Below are positions 1 to 6,075 of a stretch of DNA of 6,529 bases, piece by piece. Location: assembly GCA_964480995.1 (NCBI GenBank), contig CAYZRZ010000119.1, positions 1-6,529 of the forward strand, given 5' to 3'. The position numbers and the translations under genes were made by a program. Source of the stretch: UBA1038 sp964480995. GTDB lineage: Bacteria > Bacillota > Clostridia > Christensenellales > Aristaeellaceae. A model generated the notes under the pieces. That model did not search any database and was not told the DNA's origin. It saw only the letters and a program-made list of their open reading frames with translations. Every line of letters starts with the position of its first letter. The stretch's first letter is position 1.

Positions 1-411
1 CGATCGGCAAAACGGTTGACAGGCTCCCCATATGAAGGCCTTTACCATTCCATATCATCATGTTTCTCCCATGCCAAGTTCGAATATGTGCCGCTGACAG
101 CAGGAGGTCTTTTGAAACTGCCAAGCCGCAGGGAGATTGTAACACAGAATTGATCCTGTATACAAAAATGACCTTAAGCAATGGGGGGAGGACAATGGGG
201 AAAGTTTATTCAGCGGAGCAATATCATGAATCAGCCTGTGTTGCTTGAGTTTTTAGAGGTGACCCTTAGCGATTCGGAATAATGCTGTCATTCAACGAAA
301 CACCCGCCTGGCAAGCAGATTACAGGAAATGTCTCGGGTGATGAAACAAGAGAACGAAGCATAAAAATGCCTCGTGCCCTTGGATAGGAATATCAGCATA
401 AATCAGGGTAT

Positions 412-449
412 AAAAAAGTCCTCCATCCGGATAAGTATCCGATTGGAGG
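412..449 (-). terminator. Hairpin with T-run on the minus strand, possible terminator
   Basis: The arms at 420-433 and 436-449 are 14 nt each and complementary except for two adjacent mismatches in the middle, with GGATA and TATCC closing around a tiny AG centre. On the minus strand the hairpin is followed after 2 nt by six T (complement of the A-run 412-417), the layout of a Rho-independent terminator. On the plus strand no T-run follows. No minus-strand gene is visible between here and the next gene to the right, so what it would terminate is unknown. It could instead be an operator-like palindrome or the relic of a mobile element. Confidence 0.35.
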
Positions 450-741
450 TCTATTACTCAGACAGAAGAAGATGAACGCCGATCTCATTCCTGCACCTGG
501 TGAGGATGAAATTGATGGCTTCATTTGGGCACACCAGCACTCAGGAATTTCCTCACGATTCGCATGTTCCCTCCGCCCTCTTTACAGGTCCTTCGGACAA
601 GAGTAGAATATTTTCCGACAACTGCCTTCGCCCTTATTTATTCATTACAAACGGCCCTTTCGTAAGCGCTACATCGCAGTACTTCTAGTTACGACCTCAG
701 CACAGATTTCATGTTACTCTTTTCTGTATTAGCCAAGCATC

Positions 742-746
742 AGGAG
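742..746 (+). promoter_or_regulatory. Ribosome binding site that fixes the start at 753
   Basis: AGGAG lies 6 nt before the ATG at 753. The in-frame upstream ATG at 711 has no such site and would put 14 residues (MLLFSVLAKHQEFS) in front of a clear signal peptide, so 753 is the better start. Confidence 0.75.
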
Positions 747-752
747 TTTTCT

Positions 753-2846
753 ATGAAAAGAATGCTTTTGGCCTTCCTATCCGTTCTTATCCTCTGCGTC
801 GCCTTCACACATCCGGCTGTCCTGGCCAGTGAGCCCGCAGCGCTGATTGTTCATGCTGATGAGCTTGAGGTGAGCTTTGAATACTTCGAGCGGTTTGTTC
901 CCGCATATGCCCACCTCTATGGCGGCGCATTGGACAGCTACGTGGACATTGAGCTCACCAATCCGGGGTCAGAAGGTGCCACAGCGCTTGTTCAATCCTG
1001 GATGGAGAGGTTAAGCGAGCCAGTCGGAGATAGTGTCACCATCCAGCCCGGCGAGAGCCTGGTGGTCAAGCAAAGCCTGATCCCCTTGCCGGGTGCATTT
1101 GACGAAGCGGATATGATGCGGCCGGGTATCTTTCATGTCCGGGTTACAGAGGGGGATCGGTCTGAAGGCCGCGTATTTTACGATAACAGCGCGAAGACTC
1201 TGGTGTATGGACGCCGTGACTTCGTGTGGCAGGATGGTCTGAATGATCTGAACAACCACAAACTGTTGGCTGTCTGGGTGACCCCTAACGCGCCAGCTGT
1301 TTTAGCCCTGCTGTCCCGCGCCGGTGACTACATGGATACCTGGCCCCTGCCGCAGGGGTATGACGAAACTGCCCTGGACGAAAGCGGTCAGGTTTGGCAG
1401 CGATTGGAGGCCGTATGGGGTTCTATCAACGAATTTGATCTTACAACGGAGCTTCTGGAAGGTAGTATAAAAGATCAAAGCGTGCTGACTGTGCGCACCC
1501 CCTATGATGTGCTTGCGGAGAGGAAGGGGAACTGGCTGGAAAAGAGCCTGCTGTTCGCTTCCGCTGTTGAAGCAATGGGGCTTGAAACCGCATTGATTTT
1601 CACGCCGGAGGAACACGTGGTCGTGGCTGTGCGGATGGATCAAACCAATGCCCTTTACTACTTTGTCGATACCTCGCTGCTGGGACTGTCTAGGTTCAGC
1701 CAGGCAGTAGCGCAAGCCGAAGGTGAATGGGAAGAACTCAAGGCGCACCTGGAAGCTGAGGATACAGGTTACCAATGGGTAGACCTTATCACTGTACGAA
1801 ACGAAGGCGTGCTGCCAATGCCGGACAGCCAGGAGAGAGCCGGCTCCGTTGACACACTGGCTGACGAACCAGCCAACGAGATCGGCATTCATTACATTTA
1901 CAACGAGTCGCTCATCACAGCCTTCTATCACCTGTACGGCAGCGTGCTGGACGATTTCGTGCGGATCCATTTGACGAACGCAACAGAAGACAGCGCCACC
2001 ATAATGGTGGAAACCGGCATCGAGGGTTACAGTACCACGGCCTCCTCCACCGTAGTCGTGTTGCCTGGGGAGAAGGTGACATTGCGGCAGAATCCGCGGT
2101 TGCACACCCAATCGGTACAGGAGTTGAACTCAAGGAGACCAGGCAATTTTTTCATCCGCGCCATTCAGCTCAAGGATGGTGAGGACGAGGTGCTGCTCAA
2201 CGATACTGTGGAGGTTACCATCTTCTCGCGTCGCGATTTCATCTGGGTAAGCGGTTTCCCGCCTGAAGATGAGTATAAGCTTTACGCTGCCTGGGTGACG
2301 CCCAACGATCCGAAGGTTGAGGAACTGCTTCGCCTTGCTGCGGACTACACCGCCTCCGATATCGTTACCAGCGGATACGGCGGTGTGCTGAATGATGAAG
2401 AAGGCACTGTGTGGGATCGTCTGCAGTCCATCTGGAAAGCGCAAGAAAAATATGACCTCATCTACGTAAGCACGACGGTCACTTTTTCGGAGGGGTACAA
2501 CCAGCGCATCCGTACCCCTTATGATGTGCTGGATCAAAAGAGCGGCAACTGCATTGAAACGACTCTGCTCTACGCCTCGGCTGCAGAGGCGCTGGGGCTG
2601 GAATCTGCCATTATCCTCATCCCGGGACACGCTTACATCGCTGTGCGCAAGGACCAGACGAACGCGGACTATTACTTCATTGAAACCACGCTCATTGGCA
2701 GGGCAACCTTCGATGAAGCGGTTGCCTCAGGCCTGAAAAACTGGGAGGAAACCAAGCCGCACCTCGACGCAGGTGAGCCCAACTACTATTGGATCAATCT
2801 GCATGAGGCGCGTGACATGGGCGTACTGCCAATGCCATGGCGATGA
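753..2846 (+). CDS. Secreted protein with two tandem transglutaminase-like modules, first one lacking the catalytic Cys
   Basis: This encodes 697 residues starting MKRMLLAFLSVLIL. Residues 1-25 form a signal peptide with a likely cut after AVLA (25|26); there is no lipobox, wall anchor or later membrane segment, so it is probably exported. The rest is two copies of one module (residues 40-357 and 377-695), each ending GVLPMP. Each copy has a beta-rich front half (LTN, PGE and RPG turns), then RRDF-(V/I)W, AWVTPN, and a transglutaminase-like core beginning RTPYDVL. In copy 2 the core reads GNCIE, then PGHAYIAV, then YYFIETT, giving Cys600, His626 and Glu644 as a plausible catalytic set. I recall families with this C / PGHA / ETT pattern. 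In copy 1 the cysteine is Trp261 (TGG against TGC), with His288 and Asp306 retained. Substrate and role are unknown: peptidase, peptide cross-linking or pure binding are all possible. The fold assignment is fairly safe, the function is not. Confidence 0.85.
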   Translation: MKRMLLAFLSVLILCVAFTHPAVLASEPAALIVHADELEVSFEYFERFVPAYAHLYGGALDSYVDIELTNPGSEGATALVQSWMERLSEPVGDSVTIQPGESLVVKQSLIPLPGAFDEADMMRPGIFHVRVTEGDRSEGRVFYDNSAKTLVYGRRDFVWQDGLNDLNNHKLLAVWVTPNAPAVLALLSRAGDYMDTWPLPQGYDETALDESGQVWQRLEAVWGSINEFDLTTELLEGSIKDQSVLTVRTPYDVLAERKGNWLEKSLLFASAVEAMGLETALIFTPEEHVVVAVRMDQTNALYYFVDTSLLGLSRFSQAVAQAEGEWEELKAHLEAEDTGYQWVDLITVRNEGVLPMPDSQERAGSVDTLADEPANEIGIHYIYNESLITAFYHLYGSVLDDFVRIHLTNATEDSATIMVETGIEGYSTTASSTVVVLPGEKVTLRQNPRLHTQSVQELNSRRPGNFFIRAIQLKDGEDEVLLNDTVEVTIFSRRDFIWVSGFPPEDEYKLYAAWVTPNDPKVEELLRLAADYTASDIVTSGYGGVLNDEEGTVWDRLQSIWKAQEKYDLIYVSTTVTFSEGYNQRIRTPYDVLDQKSGNCIETTLLYASAAEALGLESAIILIPGHAYIAVRKDQTNADYYFIETTLIGRATFDEAVASGLKNWEETKPHLDAGEPNYYWINLHEARDMGVLPMPWR
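870..1823 (+). repeat. Copy 1 of the internal duplication (inactive-looking module)
   Basis: This is residues 40-357 of the secreted protein. It aligns end to end with 1881-2837 at almost equal length (954 against 957 nt). In the core, from RTPYDVL to the LLG/LIG after the third active-site position, I count about 38 identities in roughly 65 aligned residues. DNA similarity is still visible, for example ACCCC(C/T)TATGATGTGCT in both copies. The catalytic Cys is Trp261, and one extra residue sits before the His (PEEH against PGH). Confidence 0.85.
1881..2837 (+). repeat. Copy 2 of the internal duplication (active-looking module)
   Basis: This is residues 377-695 of the secreted protein, with Cys600, His626 and Glu644 in the expected order and spacing for a transglutaminase-like fold. 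A linker of about 20 residues rich in Asp, Glu and Ala joins it to copy 1. Confidence 0.85.
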
Positions 2847-2933
2847 GCAGGAGGCTCAAGGTATTGTACAAGCTCACGCAAAAAAACTTCGAAATAGTTA
2901 ACGAACACAGAGAAGGAGCGCAATTCTGAAACA

Positions 2934-3533
2934 ATGCTTTCCAAATGGAATGAGAATGTAAAGAAGGCGATTTTCACAGAGGATGAACGCAATGAGATAT
3001 TAGCCGCTCTAAAGCAAGAGCATCCTCCGCATGTGTACAAGCGTTTGATGGCATTGAAGCTTAAAGCTGTAGATAGCTTAAGCAGCGAAGAAGCAGGGAA
3101 ATATGCAGGTTTGCACAAAACCAGCGTCAACATGATCATCAGGCGCTTCCGGGAACAGGGGATCAACGCCATTGTTGAAAAGCGTCATAACCACGGGAAC
3201 CGTTACATGACCTTTGATCAGGAGACTGCATTTCTATCCCGGTTTAAGGAACGCAGTGAGGCTGGCCAGGTGGTTGAGGTGACTGAAATATATCTGGCAT
3301 ATCAGAAAGCCGTAGGACATCCGGTCACGCGCGGCGCGATCTACTACCTTCTTCACAAGCATAACTGGCGCAAAATCATGCCGCGAAGCCGTCACCCAAA
3401 GAAGGCCGGCGATGAAGCCATTGAAGCTTATAAAAAAAACAACCGAGAAGATAGTCTTGTTAAAAAAGATACATCACAATTTGAGGGTGATGTTTCAGGA
3501 CGAGGCTGGATTTGGACGGATCAACAAGCCTAA
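2934..3533 (+). pseudogene. IS630 transposase, N-terminal part (helix-turn-helix region)
   Basis: The open frame is 199 residues, of which about the first 168 belong to the transposase. Residues 38-75 (LSSEEAGKYAGLHKTSV to RRFREQG) form the first helix-turn-helix, followed by the linker around EKRHNHGNR. Residues 112-147 (VTEIYLAYQKAVGHPVTRGAIYYLLHKHNW, paraphrased here by its ends VTEIY and HKHNW) form the second, winged one, then RSRHPKK. Both bind the ends of the element. After EAYKK the frame leaves the family (NNREDSLVKK) and stops at 3533, while the matching continuation lies in another frame. ATG 2934 is the only in-frame start after the stop at 2895. An AAGGAG sits 15 nt upstream, which is far for efficient initiation. 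Type and family are clear, and the gene is non-functional. Confidence 0.8.
3432..3439 (+). other. A8 run where the transposase frame breaks
   Basis: Upstream the family sequence is read in the frame of 2934, downstream in the frame of 3412, which is one base further along. With seven A instead of eight, the two parts join as EAYKKTTEKIVLLKK with no gap, which fits the family. So either one A was gained by slippage or a sequencing error, or RNA polymerase slippage on the run restores the fusion in some transcripts. Confidence 0.7.
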
Positions 3534-3730
3534 GCGATGTTGGTGCGCAAAGGGACACCGTCCGATGGTGCCTTGCCGCCACATCAGGGAGTATCGCTAT
3601 CTGTACGGCGCGGTATCGCCGTTGGACGGAGAAATGTTCTCTTTGGTGATGTCCGGCACAGATACAGTGTGCATTGAGTATCAACGCAAGGTTAGTATTG
3701 GATATTTTGATTCATGTTTGTCAGACAACG

Positions 3731-3780
3731 TAAAAAAGAGGTGTTCTTCCGCATTTGCCGAAGATGCCTCTTCAATTTTT
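3731..3780 (-). terminator. Bidirectional Rho-independent terminator, mainly ending the minus-strand sugar operon
   Basis: The arms AAGAGG (3736-3741) and CCTCTT (3767-3772) extend inward through two G-U pairs, a one-base bulge and CTTC/GAAG, closing on an ATTT loop near 3754. On the minus strand the stem runs straight into a run of six T (complement of 3732-3737), 16 nt beyond the kinase stop codon, the expected place for the operon terminator. On the plus strand the stem is followed by CA and then five or more T (3776-3780), so it would also stop transcription coming from the IS side. Confidence 0.8.
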
Positions 3781-3787
3781 CAATGAA

Positions 3788-4642
3788 TTATTCCGGAACG
3801 ACTCGGAGAATATCCCTGCCCAGCCTCGTATAGGCATAGGCTCCCCGAAGGGCCGCGTCATCAGGATGGGCGGCGCGGCAGATGGGGAGGGCGCAGGTCC
3901 TCCCGATGCCCGGCAGCAGCAGGTCAAGCGATTTTGAGATCTGCCCGCCGATGATCACCTTGTCCACCGGCAGGTCCTGCAGGTGGGACGAGAGAAGCGT
4001 GCCCAGGTGCTCCCCGGTCTGCTCAAACAGCTGAAGGGCCCGGGGGTCGCCGCCTGCGGCGAGCGAGGCGATGTCCTTTACATCCATAACGCTGCCCGTC
4101 CGCTCCGTCCATTGCCTTTTGATGGCCCGGCCGGATACATAGTCTTCCGCGATGCCCTCCAGATAGGGAAGGTTCCACAGCGATCTGGCGGGCGAGAGCA
4201 CGGGGCGGACGAGTATCCTGCCGGCCTGGCAGATCACAAAGCCCAGGCCGGTGCCCAGCATGACGCCCGCCGCGCGGTCAAGGCCCTTTGCCTCTCCATC
4301 GGCCATTTCGCCCAGCAGGAAAGCCACGCCGTCATGCACGAAATATACGTCCGCGTGGGGCAGGATGCTTTGGATCTCATCCTTCAGGCTGATGCCCCGG
4401 ATGGCAAGGAACTTGTGCGTCATCAGGCTGATGCCCCGGTCATAGTCCATCGGCCCCGGCATGCTGACCGCGACGCGGGCGGCGGGATGCGCCTTGAGGA
4501 AATCCAGGATGGGATCGATGATCTCTTCTTTTGTTCCGCTTTCCCTGATCGTGAACAGACCCGGCGCCGTGAAGACCCCGCCCTCTTCGGCGCAGTGCTT
4601 CACAAAGCTGCCGCCGATATCCAGCATCACGCAATCGGTCAT
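3788..4642 (-). CDS. ROK-family sugar kinase
   Basis: A 284-residue protein starting MTDCVMLDIGGSFVKH, probably a cytoplasmic ATP-dependent kinase that phosphorylates a sugar. Family marks: the N-terminal phosphate loop DIGGSFVK (8-15), SMPGPMDYDRG (60-70), VHDGVAFLLGE (102-112) with Asp104 as likely catalytic base, the second phosphate motif LGTGLGF (129-135), and VIIGGQISKS (229-238). ROK sugar kinases usually have ND before the catalytic Asp region and a zinc site C-x-C-G-x(2)-G-C. Here the residue before Asp104 is His, and the stretch before EDYVSGRAI (166-174) has no such cysteines, so it is a zinc-less branch. Its length is close to the usual 290-320. I chose 4642 over the ATG at 4672 because GAGGAG lies 6 nt upstream and the longer start would overlap the isomerase gene. 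It is the last gene of the operon. The substrate is unknown. Confidence 0.85.
   Translation of the reverse strand: MTDCVMLDIGGSFVKHCAEEGGVFTAPGLFTIRESGTKEEIIDPILDFLKAHPAARVAVSMPGPMDYDRGISLMTHKFLAIRGISLKDEIQSILPHADVYFVHDGVAFLLGEMADGEAKGLDRAAGVMLGTGLGFVICQAGRILVRPVLSPARSLWNLPYLEGIAEDYVSGRAIKRQWTERTGSVMDVKDIASLAAGGDPRALQLFEQTGEHLGTLLSSHLQDLPVDKVIIGGQISKSLDLLLPGIGRTCALPICRAAHPDDAALRGAYAYTRLGRDILRVVPE
4384..4400. repeat. Copy A of a 17-nt exact direct repeat inside the kinase gene
   Basis: The 17-mer TCAGGCTGATGCCCCGG (plus strand) is repeated exactly at 4423-4439, 39 nt away, a multiple of three. This copy encodes RGISL at residues 82-86 of the kinase. Confidence 0.8.
4423..4439. repeat. Copy B of the 17-nt exact direct repeat inside the kinase gene
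   Basis: Identical to 4384-4400. This copy encodes RGISL at residues 69-73, just after the SMPGPMDYD motif. Confidence 0.8.
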
Positions 4643-4648
4643 GGCGCG

Positions 4649-4654
4649 CTCCTC
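4649..4654 (-). promoter_or_regulatory. Ribosome binding site of the kinase gene
   Basis: GAGGAG overlaps the TGA stop of the isomerase gene (4653-4655) and lies 6 nt before the kinase ATG at 4642. The overlap suggests coupled translation and decides the kinase start. Confidence 0.8.
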
Positions 4655-6071
4655 ACACCCTGTGGCATTCAAAGCCCAGCAGTTTTCCCAGATCCATCAC
4701 CGCCTGTGTCCGGTCGCCCGCGGCCAGCGCATAGTGCTGGGTGACGCCGATTTTGAGCAGCTTCTCAAACAGCTCCCGGCAGCTCTGGCCGACGGGGCGG
4801 AATCTGCCGTGCGAGTAGGTGGCCAGGTGCGGCGTCTGCGGCAGGGACTCGATCAGGGTGACCGCCATGACGAATTCTCCGTTACGCTGGGACACATGCA
4901 CCATCGTGTGAAGGCCCTGGGGGAAGACATGCCAGGCAAAGGGAGCGCCTGCGTACTTGTATTTGGTCTTTGCAAAGCGCACGTCCCGCGATATGCGGGT
5001 GACGCCGCCGGGGGCTGTGTAATCGTTGGGCCCGGCGTGGCCGCCCTCAAAGGTATCGGTCTTGAGGTCCACATGGAAGGGCTCGATGAAGTGGATGTGC
5101 CCGCCCGCCAGCAGCTTCAGGAAATAGGCGGCCAGACCCGCGCCGATATCGCCTTCGGGAACGACCAGGCATTTGACATGTTCATCCGTCGGATAGAAGC
5201 CGGGGCGCAAGCCCACTTTTTCAAACAGCATGGTGTCGATGTCGTTGAGCACCAGCAGATCGCTGCCGTGGGCCGCGGCCTGGCGCTCCATGCCCATCGT
5301 CGCGCGGACGGAGGCAAGGAACTTATCCTCATCCACGTCCGGCAGCACGGGAAAGGTATCCTTCAGGCGCTGCATGACAGCCCGGGCTTCTTCCGGGGGC
5401 ACGGCTTCTATAAAGTCGCACAGCTCGGCCACGGAGAGGAAGTTGAGTTCCGGCCCCGCCTTCATGAATACGGCGTAGGGATCCACATAGGTGGACCACA
5501 TCACCTCGTTATAGCAGGCAAGCAGGCCGATGCGGCTCTCCTTGAGGATGGCGCGGGCGCGGGCGGCGTTCGCGAAATCGCCCAATCTGTCAAGCAGCAT
5601 CTCCCAGGTGCCGGAAGCGATCTCCATCATCGGGCGCTTGTAGCGGGCGACATCCCCGCTGCCCTCAAGCGAGCCGACCAGCCCGCCGCAGCAGAGGTAT
5701 TCGGCAAACTCATCCTCATCGTGCGTATCGCCCAGGTCCACGCTGTTCCGCAGCCGCCAGGCGTAGAGGATAGGGACGGACGGCATATCGCGCAGGAAGC
5801 GGTTGAGCGCGAAATCCTCCGCCCAGCTGAGGTACACGGCCAGCACGCAGTCCACCCCTTCCCCTGTGAACAGGCGGATGGCGTGGCGGGTATCCTCCGC
5901 CGTATAGATGATGCCGGGGAACACGGGATCAAAGCGCTCCGACGCGGTCTTAAGCATCCAGGCCGCTTCCTTCTCCTTGCGCTGGGCATAGGAGCCGCCG
6001 GGCGTTCCCTCGCCGATCTTCTGGAAGCGGGCGGGGGAGATCAGGAATAAACCTACCTTTGGCTTGCGCAT
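4653..6071 (-). CDS. L-fucose/L-arabinose isomerase-family protein
   Basis: A cytoplasmic protein of 472 residues, about the usual size for the family, which interconverts aldoses and ketoses with a bound Mn2+ or similar metal. It starts MRKPKVGLFLISPARF, the usual first beta strand. Candidate metal and catalytic residues appear in the family order: Glu306 in VVPEGDIGAG, Glu330 in FIEPFHVD, His345 in EGGHAGPND and His446 in TQHYALAAGD. By memory these correspond to the Glu, Glu, His, His set of E. coli AraA. The GHxGP block followed by an F(A/H)-rich beta barrel resembles the broad fucose/arabinose isomerase family more than AraA or FucI themselves, so the sugar cannot be named. An AGGAAG lies 9 nt before ATG 6071, inside the end of the preceding gene, and only 4 nt separate the two genes. 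The kinase follows after 10 nt. Family assignment firm, substrate open. Confidence 0.85.
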   Translation of the reverse strand: MRKPKVGLFLISPARFQKIGEGTPGGSYAQRKEKEAAWMLKTASERFDPVFPGIIYTAEDTRHAIRLFTGEGVDCVLAVYLSWAEDFALNRFLRDMPSVPILYAWRLRNSVDLGDTHDEDEFAEYLCCGGLVGSLEGSGDVARYKRPMMEIASGTWEMLLDRLGDFANAARARAILKESRIGLLACYNEVMWSTYVDPYAVFMKAGPELNFLSVAELCDFIEAVPPEEARAVMQRLKDTFPVLPDVDEDKFLASVRATMGMERQAAAHGSDLLVLNDIDTMLFEKVGLRPGFYPTDEHVKCLVVPEGDIGAGLAAYFLKLLAGGHIHFIEPFHVDLKTDTFEGGHAGPNDYTAPGGVTRISRDVRFAKTKYKYAGAPFAWHVFPQGLHTMVHVSQRNGEFVMAVTLIESLPQTPHLATYSHGRFRPVGQSCRELFEKLLKIGVTQHYALAAGDRTQAVMDLGKLLGFECHRV

Positions 6072-6075
6072 AGCG

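Larger units (their letters stand above)
1..752. other. Gene-poor region with no convincing coding sequence
   Basis: I see no gene here that I would defend. A 17-codon frame at 195-248 (+) begins MGKVYSAEQ and has a purine-rich GGGGGGAGG just upstream, but the spacing to the ATG is only about 3 nt and the frame stops at once. A 33-codon open stretch at 263-361 (+) ends in RVMKQENEA, a charged, coiled-coil-like tail. Together they vaguely recall the start and end of a small transposase OrfA, but in different frames and without a recognisable middle, so I do not call one. The 62-codon frame at 500-688 (+) has no ribosome binding site and no family features. The only structured element is the palindrome at 420-449. 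No promoter with both boxes could be placed upstream of the gene at 753. Confidence 0.5.
2934..3690 (+). mobile_element. Degenerate IS630-family insertion sequence (IS630/Tc1/mariner group)
   Basis: The stretch encodes the N-terminal DNA-binding part and the first third of the DDE catalytic domain of an IS630 transposase, in two frames. The second Asp, the final Glu and the C-terminal tail are missing, so it cannot transpose by itself. Protein similarity to the family fades after about 3670, and 3736 onward is already the terminator of the next operon. The true ends and the TA target duplication that IS630 elements make could not be fixed. A weak inverted-repeat candidate (about 2868-2903 against 3690-3721) is discussed in the findings. 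Confidence 0.8.
3412..3786 (+). pseudogene. IS630 transposase, start of the DDE catalytic domain, truncated
   Basis: This frame continues the transposase from about 3433 (KKTTEKIVLLKK) through VMFQDEAGFGRINKPKRCW and IREYRYLYGAVSPLDGEMF to about 3672. The Asp encoded at 3499-3501 in FQDEAGFG is the first catalytic residue of the DDE triad. The usual later blocks (the second Asp in a D-x-A-x-x-H context and the NPIE block) are absent. From about 3690 to the stop at 3784-3786 the residues are unrelated to the family and run through the terminator hairpin, so this tail is accidental. The ATG at 3412 is not a credible natural start; the piece was originally joined to the N-terminal part. Confidence 0.7.

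Noticed and set aside
16..21. TTGACA, a perfect -35 hexamer
   Set aside because: At 16-18 nt spacing there is no acceptable -10 box, and no gene follows within a sensible distance.
195..248. Tiny frame MGKVYSAEQ with a purine-rich leader
   Set aside because: Only 17 codons, leader spacing about 3 nt, no downstream continuation in frame. It may be a transposase relic, but this cannot be shown from the sequence.
689..717. TTACGA and TGTTAC with 17 nt spacing as promoter of the secreted-protein gene
   Set aside because: Both boxes match the consensus poorly; nothing separates them from chance.
1302..2111. A 269-codon open frame on the minus strand
   Set aside because: Antisense to the secreted transglutaminase-like gene, which has a signal peptide, internal repeat and catalytic motifs; the shadow has low-quality composition and no family features.
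3891..3925. The kinase peptide GRTCALPIC resembles the QTCALPI peptide produced by sequencing-adapter contamination
   Set aside because: The DNA differs from the adapter at about six of 18 positions, and the frame continues normally into HPDDAALRGAYAY, a typical ROK C-terminus, so this is a coincidence.
3983..4744. A 253-codon open frame on the plus strand
   Set aside because: Antisense shadow of the ROK kinase gene; no motif and no ribosome binding site of note.
4461..6050. A 529-codon open frame on the plus strand
   Set aside because: It lies opposite the isomerase and kinase genes, is rich in His, Gly, Ala and Arg as expected for the antisense of GC-rich codons, and has no family motif. 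The minus-strand genes have clear motifs and ribosome binding sites.
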